Origin: an uncultured bacterium
GTDB taxonomy: Bacteria; Bacillota; Bacilli; Lactobacillales; Lactobacillaceae
Direction of reading: 5' to 3'
NCBI GenBank assembly: GCA_905214235.1
Contig: CAJMLF010000001.1
Location: 1-64,000, forward strand
Length of the DNA: 64,000 nucleotides
Under the pieces are notes generated by a model. It was given only the letters and a program-made list of their open reading frames with translations, did no database searches and was not told where the DNA came from. This document shows positions 1 through 7,411 of this stretch, one piece after another. The translations under genes and the position numbers were made by a program. Numbering within the stretch: position 1 is the stretch's first letter; every line of letters starts with the position of its first letter.

Positions 1-89
1 TTGGTCAGTGCTATTTATTTCAGCTTAGTGGCTAACTTATTCTTGAAATTTAGATTTTCAAAGAAATTCAAGGAAATTAGAAAAAGTAC

Positions 90-118
90 TTGCCTATTTA
101 CGGATTACTTGGTAGAAT
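90..118 (+). promoter_or_regulatory. Promoter of tRNA-Pro
   Basis: TTGCCT at 90-95 and TAGAAT at 113-118 are separated by 17 bp, a good sigma-70-type spacing, 33 bp upstream of the tRNA. Bases 1-89 are AT-rich and I see no gene in them. Confidence 0.6.
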
Positions 119-150
119 AATAAGCGTTCGCTAAAGAGCACTAATAAGTT

Positions 151-224
151 CGGAAAATAGCTCAGCTTGGTAGAGCACCTGGTTTGGGACCAGGGGGTCG
201 CAGGTTCGAATCCTGTTTTTCCGA
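151..224 (+). tRNA. tRNA-Pro (anticodon TGG)
   Basis: This is a 74-nt cloverleaf. The acceptor arm CGGAAAA (151-157) pairs with TTTTCCG (217-223), followed by discriminator A224. The anticodon stem CCTGG/CCAGG encloses the loop TTTGGGA, giving anticodon TGG, which reads proline CCA and by wobble other CCN codons. The T arm GCAGG-TTCGAAT-CCTGT has the canonical TTCGA loop. CCA is not encoded after the discriminator base. A promoter lies just upstream and a hairpin terminator just downstream, so it is transcribed alone. Confidence 0.93.
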
Positions 225-235
225 TAACGACTTAA

Positions 236-277
236 CCGGGAACAGCAACTTCACTTGAAGCTGCTGTTCCCGGTTTA
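236..277 (+). terminator. Terminator after tRNA-Pro
   Basis: A long stem (GGGAACAGCA paired with TGCTGTTCCC, extended by ACTTC/GAAGC) is followed by a T-rich stretch. It may also serve the converging ASCH gene. Confidence 0.8.
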
Positions 278-284
278 TTTTATC

Positions 285-686
285 CTATTTATTTTCAATC
301 AGTGGCAGGTAAACATTGGCCCACCATTCATGCTTTTCCTGCTCATTAGTTTGACCGTCCCGTTCCCAAGAGACAGGCTTAATCAAATGATCCGGAACCT
401 CGAATAGTCGTTGGCGGCCCTTAACCGGTACCGGCTCGATATGGTAAGACTTCCCCGTTTGAAAGGGCGAAAAACGCCATCCAAAAGTCTTGTCAGGAAA
501 ATGGTAGATTCCTTCCAGATTCATGACACATAAGCCGTAGCCGGACAAGTAACCACAAGTTTTGCGGGCATTTGCACATATCAGTACGGGCCCCCGATAC
601 TTTGTTTGCCAGCTCCGGTATTCCACCAGTTTTTCACCCCAAGCAACAGCCGCCGCATTTTGGGGATAAAGCGATAAGGCTTTCAT
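285..686 (-). CDS. ASCH-domain protein
   Basis: This 133-residue protein is an ASCH (PUA-like beta-barrel) domain from end to end. The N-terminal pattern ALSLYPQ...GEKLVEYRSW.T.YRGPVLICA is the family signature, a fold associated with RNA binding and sometimes nucleotide hydrolysis. The substrate cannot be read from the sequence. Length matches stand-alone ASCH proteins. The start is preceded by an AAGGGAAGA ribosome site. It is monocistronic between the tRNA and xerS, facing the tRNA. Confidence 0.75.
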   Translation of the reverse strand: MKALSLYPQNAAAVAWGEKLVEYRSWQTKYRGPVLICANARKTCGYLSGYGLCVMNLEGIYHFPDKTFGWRFSPFQTGKSYHIEPVPVKGRQRLFEVPDHLIKPVSWERDGQTNEQEKHEWWANVYLPLIENK

Positions 687-760
687 ATTCTTCCCTTCTT
701 CTACACTTGTTGGTGCCTAACAGTTTATAATAATAAGAAGAGATTTTAAAGGAGGAAAAA

Positions 761-1831
761 ATGGAAGCTGATAAGTACCTGAATCTAATTCAAGACGAGC
801 TGAAAAAGCTCCCCGACTACGTAAACGAATACTACCTGGGAACCAACCACGCGGTAACAACGACTTACCAATACCTGACCGAAATTCGCCGTTTCTTTGA
901 CTGGCTCCGTATCAGCGGTCTTTGTGACGCCAAAAGCAATCGCGAAATCAGTACCAAGGTGCTTGAAAAACTCCGTCGCAATGACATCATGCTATACATT
1001 GACCATTTAAAACACACCCAAAACAGTCAGGGGCACCTCAACTCACCGACCTCAATTAACCGGTCAATCAATGCCCTCCGCTCACTGTTTAAGTTTTTGA
1101 CGGTCACCGCCGATGTTAATGACGGTGAGCCATACTTTTACCGTAATGTCATGGCCAAGATTGATTCACTAAATGATACCAAAACCCTGAATTACCGTGC
1201 CCACACCCTTGCGGCCCATATGTATCGCGGTCAGATGAAGTTTGACTTTATCAACTTCATTAATAATACCTATCCCCAGAAGTGTGACAAGCGGGCCCTT
1301 CCAGCATTTAAGCGCAATAAGGAACGTGACGTGGCGATAATTGCCCTAATTCTCGGAACCGGCGTCCGGGTTTCTGAGGCGGCAAACACTAACCTCGCTG
1401 ACCTCAACATTAAAGAAGGACTCTTAGACGTGGTCAGAAAGGGTGGGCAAAAGGATTCGGTGCCAATTGCTCCCTGGGCAACCCAGTATATTAAGGACTA
1501 TCTGCTAATTCGGGCTCAGCGTTACCACGCCCTCAAGAAAGATACCGCCCTTTTTCTAACGGTCTACCATGGTGCAACCCGGCGGATGACTGCTAATTCG
1601 ATTGAACGAATGGTTAAAAAGTATTCAACCGCGTTCGGCCACCCCCTGACGCCCCACAAGCTTCGTCACACCTTGGCTTCAGAAATGTATGAAGTTACTA
1701 AAGATCAGGTTCTGGTTGCCCAGCAGCTAGGACAAAAGGGCACCTCGGCCACAGACCTTTACACCCACGTTGATCAGCACCAGCAAAGGGCGGCTTTAAA
1801 AGAAATTAGTGATGAAGAAAACAATAAGTAG
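761..1831 (+). CDS. xerS: Tyrosine recombinase XerS (chromosome dimer resolution)
   Basis: At 356 residues this has the size of the single-recombinase XerS of streptococci and lactococci, which resolves chromosome dimers at a dif site without XerC/XerD. An N-terminal SAM-like core-binding domain (about residues 15-120) precedes the catalytic domain with GTGVRVSEA (Arg I), a Lys in VVRKGGQKD, HKLRHTLASE (HxxR) and the nucleophile Tyr in DLYTHV. The usual second His of box II is Gln here (LGQKG). GGAGGAAAAA precedes the ATG. It is monocistronic with a strong terminator. The alternative is a generic XerC-type integrase, but a chromosomal housekeeping role fits its isolated context. Confidence 0.8.
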   Translation: MEADKYLNLIQDELKKLPDYVNEYYLGTNHAVTTTYQYLTEIRRFFDWLRISGLCDAKSNREISTKVLEKLRRNDIMLYIDHLKHTQNSQGHLNSPTSINRSINALRSLFKFLTVTADVNDGEPYFYRNVMAKIDSLNDTKTLNYRAHTLAAHMYRGQMKFDFINFINNTYPQKCDKRALPAFKRNKERDVAIIALILGTGVRVSEAANTNLADLNIKEGLLDVVRKGGQKDSVPIAPWATQYIKDYLLIRAQRYHALKKDTALFLTVYHGATRRMTANSIERMVKKYSTAFGHPLTPHKLRHTLASEMYEVTKDQVLVAQQLGQKGTSATDLYTHVDQHQQRAALKEISDEENNK

Positions 1832-1837
1832 CTGCTC

Positions 1838-1882
1838 AAACGGCCGCGATTATCCAGGACTGGATGACCGCGGCCGTTTTTT
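1838..1882 (+). terminator. Terminator of xerS
   Basis: GC-rich stem ACGGCCGCG/CGCGGCCGT with an inner ATCCAG/CTGGAT stem, followed by TTTTTT. Confidence 0.9.
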
Positions 1883-1886
1883 CTTC

Positions 1887-2198
1887 CTATTTAAATTTTA
1901 CTGCCGTTCCGTAAGCAACAACCGACTGCATGTCCGTGCTGATTGAGCCGGAATCGAAACGCATCATCACTACCGCATCGGCCCCCTTTTTATGGGCCTC
2001 GTCAGTCATCCTTGAAATTGCCGCTTCCCGAGATTCATGGAGCATCTTAGTGTAGGCCTTAATTTCGCCACCAACGATATTCTTCAGTCCCGCCCCAATA
2101 TTGCTAAAGACGTTTTTGGACTGGGTCGTGACACCAAATACTTCCCCGATAATTTCATAATCGTGCCCGGGAATTCTTTCGGTTGTGGTAATTAACAT
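1887..2198 (-). CDS. YbjQ/UPF0145 family protein
   Basis: A 103-residue protein of the YbjQ (DUF74, heavy-metal-binding-domain) family. The sequence opens with [20 protein letters not shown] and ends with [14 protein letters not shown]...VAYGTAVKF, the family's two conserved blocks; members form pentameric rings of unclear function. I chose the ATG at 2198 because AAGGAGGAAAAT lies directly upstream. A longer frame reaching 2270 adds 24 residues without family similarity. Monocistronic. Confidence 0.8.
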   Translation of the reverse strand: MLITTTERIPGHDYEIIGEVFGVTTQSKNVFSNIGAGLKNIVGGEIKAYTKMLHESREAAISRMTDEAHKKGADAVVMMRFDSGSISTDMQSVVAYGTAVKFK

Positions 2199-2361
2199 AA
2201 TTTTCCTCCTTGAATATTTCACAGGTTCTGATGTTATTTTACCATAGCGCACAATTAGCTCTGAGCGCAACTAAGATGATCAAGTACCCGTCAAAATGAT
2301 TTTCAGATCGTCTGAGAGCTAAATACCTTTTTTAATCATTTTTCCAGGGAAAATAATGCTT

Positions 2362-2392
2362 TGTAAGACTCTTTTGATAAAAGAGTCTTACA
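2362..2392. repeat. Perfect 14-bp palindrome, candidate operator
   Basis: Arms TGTAAGACTCTTTT and AAAAGAGTCTTACA are fully complementary around a 3-nt centre. No T-tract follows, so it is not a typical terminator. The half-site TGTAAGACT recurs at 2445-2453, close to the second -10 box, which suggests a regulator site for the downstream patatin/recombinase pair. The binding protein is unknown. Confidence 0.5.
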
Positions 2393-2484
2393 ATATTTAT
2401 CGAAGAAGCCCGGTATAATAGGCTTTTAAATCGATGTATTTTTGTGTAAGACTGTTGTATAATTTTTTTTAAAAAGTGTCTCAC

Positions 2485-2516
2485 GTAATTAGGCCACTTA
2501 ATACCCTCCTAATTAC
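2485..2516 (+). promoter_or_regulatory. Inverted repeat in 5' leader of patatin gene
   Basis: GTAATTAGG (2485-2493) and CCTAATTAC (2508-2516) are perfect complements 14 nt apart, ending just before the AAGGAG ribosome site. In RNA they would form a hairpin that could tune translation. No homology to a known riboswitch is seen. Confidence 0.35.
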
Positions 2517-2540
2517 TTGAATAAGGAGTTTTGAGTTTTT

Positions 2541-3395
2541 ATGTTATACAATGCAGCTTTAGTTCTTGAAGGTGGCGCCTTTCGTGGCCAGTACACTGCG
2601 GGGATCGTTGACACCTTCTTAGCACACCACATTGAATTCCGTAGCGTAATTGGTGTATCCGCCGGTTCACTGTGCGGGGTTAATTTTGTATCTAAGCAGT
2701 ATGGTCGGGCAGCAAACATCAACATCAACCACCGGCACGACCGGAAGTACATTTCAATGACCCGGATTTTCCGAAAGCAGGTTATTAACCTTGATTACCT
2801 CTTTGAAGATCATGGATATTCCTGGCAGAATTTTAACGAGGCAGCCTACCGCCGTTCGGCATCGCACTTCAACGCCGTTGCAACCTCGGTTGAGAGCGGC
2901 AAAACTATTCTTTTCAACGATCCCGTTGGTGATGAGTTAACCGCCGCGCTCAAAGCATCATCATCAATGCCCTTCCTGTCAGACCCGCAGCGTACTTCTC
3001 AGGGACTCTGCCTTGATGGTGGAATTACTGACTCCATCCCGTATGATGTTGCCCAGCAACAGGGCTATGACAAGATCGTTGTTGTCCGCACCCGGGATGT
3101 TAACTACCGCAAGAAGCCTTCCAGTAAGCCTGTTAAGGAACTGTACCACCGCTTTTATAAGGAATATCCGGTCTTTGCTGAAGCGGGGATAATGCGGCCC
3201 GTCCGTTATAACCAACAGGTTAACCAGATTAATAAACTCGCCAAAGATGGCCAGCTCTACAACATTGCTCCCAAATCGCCAATTAAGATTAAACGAGTGG
3301 AAGGTAACGTTAAGAAGATTCGCCGCCTTTATGAACGGGGGAAAAAGGAAGGCGAGGAGTATTTGCCGGGTCTTATTCGTTACCTAGAGAACTAG
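2541..3395 (+). CDS. Patatin-like phospholipase/esterase (RssA type)
   Basis: This 284-residue patatin-fold hydrolase probably deacylates phospholipids or other esters with a Ser-Asp dyad. The oxyanion loop is LEGGAFRGQYTAG (about residues 9-21), the nucleophile elbow is GVSAGS (G-x-S-x-G, about residue 38), and the catalytic Asp lies in DGGITDSIP (about residue 158). Size matches bacterial single-domain patatins. There is no signal peptide, so it is cytoplasmic. AAGGAG lies about 11 nt upstream of the ATG. The recombinase gene starts 17 bp after its stop and is probably co-transcribed. No cyclic-nucleotide cyclase is adjacent, so a CBASS effector role is unsupported. Confidence 0.85.
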   Translation: MLYNAALVLEGGAFRGQYTAGIVDTFLAHHIEFRSVIGVSAGSLCGVNFVSKQYGRAANININHRHDRKYISMTRIFRKQVINLDYLFEDHGYSWQNFNEAAYRRSASHFNAVATSVESGKTILFNDPVGDELTAALKASSSMPFLSDPQRTSQGLCLDGGITDSIPYDVAQQQGYDKIVVVRTRDVNYRKKPSSKPVKELYHRFYKEYPVFAEAGIMRPVRYNQQVNQINKLAKDGQLYNIAPKSPIKIKRVEGNVKKIRRLYERGKKEGEEYLPGLIRYLEN

Positions 3396-3412
3396 TCAAA
3401 GGAATGGTAATT

Positions 3413-4066
3413 ATGTCAACTAAGCAAAAAAAACGGATATATGTTCCCAAAAACAAGACCAATGGCCAAATAAAGGGGCGGAAAAAGATTTGGGTAGAAA
3501 ACGTTAAATTTCTGACCCTGGACGAATACGAAAAGTTAGAGGAGACAATTAAGAAATATTCGCGTCCGGAACTCGTTAACCGCAACCTCCTGATGATCGC
3601 GATTGCTCTCAACAATGGTCTCCGTGCTTCTGACGTGGTTACCCTTCGCGTGGGACACGTCTTAAACAAGACTAAGACCCGGGTGATTGAGCAAAAGACC
3701 GGTAAGGCAAAGACCCTCTTTTGGAATAATTGTCTGGCGGAAATTATTAACTACCTGAATGACCTCGATTACCATGATGAAAACGACTACCTTTTTCCTG
3801 GGAAACAGGATGGCCACTTCTCGGTCCACGGTTTTTATGAAATGCTGCAACGGATGGGGAGGAAGACCGGTGACCCGAAGATTGCCGCCAAACTAGGTAC
3901 CCACTCCTTTCGGAAGACTTTCGGACGCCAACTATATAAGAAAGGCGTGAACGTAGAAATTATCTCCCAACTATTCAACCACTCATCAGAACGTAATACC
4001 CGTCACTATTTGGGGATTGAGCAGGAAGACCTTGATAAAGTTGTTCAGAACTTTAAATTCGAGTAA
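3413..4066 (+). CDS. Short tyrosine recombinase, catalytic domain only
   Basis: A 217-residue phage-integrase-family protein lacking the N-terminal core-binding (SAM-like) domain of XerC/XerD. Catalytic residues are visible: Arg in GLRASDV, Lys in QKTGKAKT, HxxR in HSFRKTFG, His in LFNHSSERNT and Tyr in RHYLGI. The N terminus is lysine-rich. I chose the ATG at 3413 because AAAGGA sits about 10 nt upstream; the ATG at 3404 abuts that site. It follows the patatin gene by 17 bp. It could be a domesticated integrase or a DNA invertase. No att-like repeats are obvious within the pair, and no terminator is seen after it. Confidence 0.75.
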   Translation: MSTKQKKRIYVPKNKTNGQIKGRKKIWVENVKFLTLDEYEKLEETIKKYSRPELVNRNLLMIAIALNNGLRASDVVTLRVGHVLNKTKTRVIEQKTGKAKTLFWNNCLAEIINYLNDLDYHDENDYLFPGKQDGHFSVHGFYEMLQRMGRKTGDPKIAAKLGTHSFRKTFGRQLYKKGVNVEIISQLFNHSSERNTRHYLGIEQEDLDKVVQNFKFE

Positions 4067-4114
4067 CTGTCATATCGTGCATTATGTCAACTAGCGCTTA
4101 GCAATTAGTTGGTG

Positions 4115-4120
4115 TATAAT
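4115..4120 (+). promoter_or_regulatory. -10 box of thi operon promoter
   Basis: TATAAT lies 22 nt upstream of the TPP aptamer, preceded by TG (GTGTATAAT, extended -10). The -35 region is weak. Confidence 0.55.
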
Positions 4121-4142
4121 ATATTTAATCAAATAATCGTTT

Positions 4143-4234
4143 TGCATTAGGGGTGTCTGTTTCCCAGACTGAGATACGGTTAGATCCGTGGACCCTACGA
4201 ACCTGTTAAGTTGACACTTGCGAAGGAAAATGCA
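4143..4234 (+). ncRNA. TPP riboswitch (THI element)
   Basis: The thi-box core is complete: GGGGTG, CTGAGA, ACCCTACGAACCTG, then a GAAGG near the 3' end. P1 is formed by TGCATT (4143-4148) and AATGCA (4229-4234). A hairpin with a T-tract follows at once, so thiamin pyrophosphate binding should promote termination before thiM. Confidence 0.95.
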
Positions 4235-4247
4235 CATCTTGTTTAAT

Positions 4248-4277
4248 GACCAGGTTTTTTTGACCTGGTCTTTTTTG
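4248..4277 (+). terminator. Riboswitch expression-platform terminator
   Basis: GACCAGGT and ACCTGGTC form the stem and TTTTTT follows, 13 nt after the aptamer and 14 nt before the thiM start. It probably forms when TPP is bound. Confidence 0.88.
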
Positions 4278-4291
4278 TTAGGAGGCGGCCA

Positions 4292-5083
4292 ATGAACAAA
4301 CATATCATTTCCCAACTACGTAACCAGCACCCAATTGTATTCACCATTGCTAACACCGTAACTAGCGGTAAAGTTGCCGACGGACTGAGTGCGCTGGGCA
4401 TCTCACCGATAATGTCTCTTCAGCCTACTGAAGCTTTAGAACTTGCTAAGCTTGCCCAGGCGGTGGTAATCAACCTGGGTACCCCCTACCAGCCATTAGA
4501 AGCCGAATTTGATAACGGTGCCGCGGCTGCCAACCAGTCAGGAACACCTCTGGTTCTCGATCCGGTCGCTTGTGGCAGTACTGCTTACCGGGCCCAGCTG
4601 GCAAGACAGCTACTGGATCAGTATGCCTTTACAATCATTCGCGGGAACGCAGGTGAGATTGCCGCTTTGGCAGGCGAACAATGGGAAAGTCATGGGATTG
4701 ATGCTGGTTCGGGTAAAAAGGACCAGGCCGAAGTTGCCCGCCGATGTGCGCACCTGTACCAATGCGTTGTCGTGCTCTCCGGAAAGGAGGACATTATCAC
4801 TGATGGTAAGGCAATCTACCGAAACCAATGCTCCACCCCCTGGCTGGCGACTAACGTTGGCTCCGGTGACCTTCTCTCGAGTACCATTGGCGCCCTACTC
4901 GGCGTCGGCGTTGCACCACTAATCGCGGGACTAATCGGCTGCCGGATAATCACCACTGCTGGTACCAAGGCCGCCCAAGGTGCTAACGGACTCGGCAGCT
5001 GGCAGGTTCGTTTCTTAGACGCCCTAAGCAATTTTAGCGATCAAGATTTAATGATAGAAAGGATCCTTACTGATGACGAATGA
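4292..5083 (+). CDS. thiM: Hydroxyethylthiazole kinase ThiM
   Basis: This 263-residue ribokinase-fold enzyme phosphorylates 4-methyl-5-(2-hydroxyethyl)thiazole, salvaging the thiazole half of thiamin. Family blocks seen are [19 protein letters not shown] (substrate side), [25 protein letters not shown] and the anion-hole/catalytic [10 protein letters not shown]. Bacillus ThiM has Cys where this protein has Asp in GSGD; Asp is the general base in the wider ribokinase family. AGGAGG precedes the ATG. It overlaps thiD by 11 bp and is under the TPP riboswitch. Confidence 0.93.
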   Translation: MNKHIISQLRNQHPIVFTIANTVTSGKVADGLSALGISPIMSLQPTEALELAKLAQAVVINLGTPYQPLEAEFDNGAAAANQSGTPLVLDPVACGSTAYRAQLARQLLDQYAFTIIRGNAGEIAALAGEQWESHGIDAGSGKKDQAEVARRCAHLYQCVVVLSGKEDIITDGKAIYRNQCSTPWLATNVGSGDLLSSTIGALLGVGVAPLIAGLIGCRIITTAGTKAAQGANGLGSWQVRFLDALSNFSDQDLMIERILTDDE

Positions 5084-5888
5084 TTTTCCACAGGCACTCA
5101 CGATTGCCGGAACTGATAGTGGCGGAGGCGCCGGAATTGCTGCCGACTTTAAGACCATGCAGGAACGCGGTGCCTTTGCAACAATGGTGGTTGTGGCCGT
5201 CACTGCACAGAATACCCTGGGTGTTCAGGACGCCTTCCCAATGCCACCTAAAATGATTGACGAACAGTTTGCTTCGCTGGCGGCGGACCTTAAAATTCGG
5301 GCCTGCAAAACGGGGATGTTAGCTGATGTGCCCCGGGTTTTGGCAGTGGTCCGCAACCTCAAAAAGTATAACTTTGGCCCCGTCATCGTTGACCCGGTCA
5401 TGATTGCGAAGGGTGGTGCCAAGTTATTGAGTGACGATGCAATTGCAACCGTCCGTGACCACCTCCTCCCCCACGCTAGTCTGGTTACCCCCAACCTTCC
5501 TGAAGCTGAGGAATTAACGAGCCTAAAGATTACTACTGAGAAAGAAATGGAAAAGGCCGGAAAAGCGCTGCAAAACTTAGGCGCAAAAAACGTGCTGGTC
5601 AAAGGTGGACACTTCACAAACGCAAATGAGGCTAACGATTTTGTCCTGCTGGAAGACGGGCACAGTTTCTGGCTAACCGCCAACCGGATAAACACGAAGA
5701 ACACCCACGGCACCGGGGACACAATCTCTTCTTGTATCACGGCTGAGTTAGCCAAGGGCCATTCAATGGAAGAGGCCATCCGAACGGGAAAAGAGTACGT
5801 AGAAGCGACAATCAGGAATGGGATTAACGTCGGTCATGGTCACGGGCCATTGAACCACTGGGCAAAGATTGGAAGTGAGCAAAAGTGA
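5073..5888 (+). CDS. thiD: Hydroxymethylpyrimidine (phosphate) kinase ThiD
   Basis: This 271-residue ribokinase-fold kinase phosphorylates HMP and HMP-P to HMP-PP, the pyrimidine substrate of Thi[21 protein letters not shown] at the N terminus, [28 protein letters not shown] and the C-terminal [11 protein letters not shown] anion hole with its catalytic Asp are all present. Usual length. It overlaps thiM (11 bp) and thiE (4 bp), indicating translational coupling in a thiMDE operon. There is no thiC or thiG in the window, so the operon looks like salvage only. Confidence 0.93.
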   Translation: MTNDFPQALTIAGTDSGGGAGIAADFKTMQERGAFATMVVVAVTAQNTLGVQDAFPMPPKMIDEQFASLAADLKIRACKTGMLADVPRVLAVVRNLKKYNFGPVIVDPVMIAKGGAKLLSDDAIATVRDHLLPHASLVTPNLPEAEELTSLKITTEKEMEKAGKALQNLGAKNVLVKGGHFTNANEANDFVLLEDGHSFWLTANRINTKNTHGTGDTISSCITAELAKGHSMEEAIRTGKEYVEATIRNGINVGHGHGPLNHWAKIGSEQK

Positions 5889-6553
5889 AATTCAACCCAC
5901 GCATGCTTGAGACCTACCTAGTTGGTGGCACCCAGGATGTGAACAACGACCCCGCTGCCTTTCTAGACAAGGTTAAGCAGGCACTAAAAGCAGGGATCAC
6001 AGCTTTCCAGTACCGGGAAAAAGGCACCAGTAAGTTAACCACAAATGAAAAAGTCGAAATGGCGCGGGCGCTTCGTAAATTGACTCACAAATACGGGGTC
6101 CCCCTATTGATTGATGATGATGAGGAACTCGCCCTAAAAGTCGCCGCGGATGGGGTCCACGTTGGCCAAAAAGATCAACGGATCGAGGAAGTCATCCAGC
6201 GCGCCCATGGTAAATTAATAATCGGCTATTCTTGCAATCAAGTGGACCAGGTGAAAAAGGCTAATGCACTACCAATCGACTACATTGGTAGTGGCCCGGT
6301 CTTTACCACTCACTCAAAAGACGATACGGACCCGGTAATTGGCTTACCAAAGCTAAAGCAGCTGGTTTCCTTAAGTAGCCACCCGGTCGTGGCAATCGGT
6401 GGCATCAATTCCGCCAACATGGCCCAGACACTGGCAACTGGGGTTGCTGGCCTTTCTGTCATTTCAATGGTGCTCCAGAGCAAGAATATTGGCTTGACCG
6501 TGAGTGAGATGCGTCAGTTGTTTAATCCGCATAGAAAGAATTATGTTAACTAG
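5885..6553 (+). CDS. thiE: Thiamine-phosphate synthase ThiE
   Basis: This 222-residue TIM-barrel enzyme joins HMP-PP with thiazole phosphate to give thiamin monophosphate. QYREKGTSK (pyrophosphate side), LLIDDDEELALKVAADGVHVGQ, YIGSGPVFTTHSKDD and VVAIGGINSANM match the ThiE signature. It starts with GTG inside the GTGA that ends thiD. Last gene of the riboswitch-controlled operon, followed by a terminator. Confidence 0.93.
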   Translation: MKFNPRMLETYLVGGTQDVNNDPAAFLDKVKQALKAGITAFQYREKGTSKLTTNEKVEMARALRKLTHKYGVPLLIDDDEELALKVAADGVHVGQKDQRIEEVIQRAHGKLIIGYSCNQVDQVKKANALPIDYIGSGPVFTTHSKDDTDPVIGLPKLKQLVSLSSHPVVAIGGINSANMAQTLATGVAGLSVISMVLQSKNIGLTVSEMRQLFNPHRKNYVN

Positions 6554-6562
6554 CTTATGTTA

Positions 6563-6602
6563 AAAAAGCGGTAAAGGGTTTTCAGCCCCTTACCGCTTTT
6601 AA
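6563..6602 (+). terminator. Terminator of thiMDE
   Basis: AAAAGCGGTAA...TTACCGCTTTT stem with inner GGG/CCC pairs. Its symmetrical A/T flanks could also stop the converging gene at 6599. Confidence 0.85.
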
Positions 6603-6973
6603 TATAAGGAAATTTGCCGAACCAAGTCGTAAGCTTGGGAGAAGAGGACCTCTTCATTCCCGAGAAAGATGCTAGCCTTAAGTATCAGGTCCAGTTCAGT
6701 CACTGACATCCCGAGAATATATTTTTCTCGTCTTTCAATCCAGACCGCAGGTTCCTCTTGGACACGAACCCGGTCGTAGAGGTACTTACGAAACTTTTCA
6801 ACCTCAACCCCATATTGAGCCGCCTCCGCTGTATCAGCAAAGCGGTTTAAGAAGAACTCCCGGTCAAGTTCCTTTTTCGAACTTGGGTAACAAGCAACGA
6901 GCTCCTTCTCTAGTGAATGGTAGAGACGAAGCAGGAGGATTACAATCTCCTGCCGTTCTGCAACGTTTTGCAC
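6599..6973 (-). CDS. Uncharacterised protein
   Basis: A 124-residue, mostly helical, charged, soluble-looking protein that I do not recognise. Neither transmembrane segment nor signal peptide is evident. Its start lies inside the preceding gene (34-bp overlap), so the two are translationally coupled. The final codons overlap the thi terminator. Confidence 0.6.
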   Translation of the reverse strand: MQNVAERQEIVILLLRLYHSLEKELVACYPSSKKELDREFFLNRFADTAEAAQYGVEVEKFRKYLYDRVRVQEEPAVWIERREKYILGMSVTELDLILKASIFLGNEEVLFSQAYDLVRQISLY

Positions 6974-7251
6974 CTTTTTAAGCGCGAATCAACAACCAAT
7001 GAACGGGTCGTCCCTAGAATACTGATCAGTATTTGCTGTTCCGCCGCACCGGGATTGATTCGCAAAGTTTGTTTAATTTTTGGATTTTCTAAGATCTCAA
7101 TTGAGCACAGTATTTGCCCATTAAAAAGGTAATGAACTTCCGTCCCAATCAGCTGAATCTGTAGTCGATTAACCTGATTAGCGGGCACATACTTCACGTT
7201 CCAGGTTGTAAAGAAAGCCGCTAACCGGGCGAGCAATTCTTTAAATTCCAT
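6940..7251 (-). CDS. Uncharacterised protein
   Basis: A 103-residue protein with alternating hydrophobic and polar residues (LQIQLIGTEVHYLFNGQILCSIEIL), suggesting a small beta-sheet domain. I do not recognise it. The ATG at 7251 has GGGGGA six nt upstream; a GTG at 7275 in the same frame is an alternative. A -10 box (TATAAT on this strand, 7291-7296) lies upstream. It is first in a two-gene unit with the gene ending at 6599. Confidence 0.6.
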   Translation of the reverse strand: MEFKELLARLAAFFTTWNVKYVPANQVNRLQIQLIGTEVHYLFNGQILCSIEILENPKIKQTLRINPGAAEQQILISILGTTRSLVVDSRLKRCKTLQNGRRL

Positions 7252-7318
7252 AGTGGGTCCCCCGTCTGACGCCACCCCATCTCCATCTTTATTATACCGT
7301 GAAAATGGTGTTTAAAGA

Positions 7319-7350
7319 TAAAAAAGAGACCTAAAAAGAAGGTCTCTTTC
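7319..7350 (-). terminator. Terminator of ClC gene
   Basis: AAAGAGACCT/AGGTCTCTTT hairpin with a T run on the minus strand, downstream of the ClC stop at 7412. Confidence 0.8.
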
Positions 7351-7411
7351 GCATGGTAGGCAATCACTCTAACACCTCTTATCATACCAACTTTGTCATC
7401 TTTTCACAACA

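Larger units (their letters stand above)
2199..2540. other. 342-bp intergenic region with palindromes
   Basis: No gene is seen. It carries a perfect 14-bp-arm palindrome (2362-2392), a further TGTAAGACT copy (2445-2453), two possible -10 boxes (TATAAT at 2413-2418 and 2458-2463), and a 9-bp inverted repeat (2485-2516) just before the AAGGAG at 2524-2529 that serves the patatin gene. Confidence 0.6.

Noticed and set aside
1..150. TTCTTGAAAT...AAATTCAAGGAA as a dif site for XerS
   Set aside because: Some TTCTTGA similarity to the streptococcal-type site as I recall it, but spacing and half-sites do not clearly fit, so I do not call it.
2541..3395. Patatin as CBASS effector CapV
   Set aside because: No nucleotidyltransferase or other CBASS gene is next to it.
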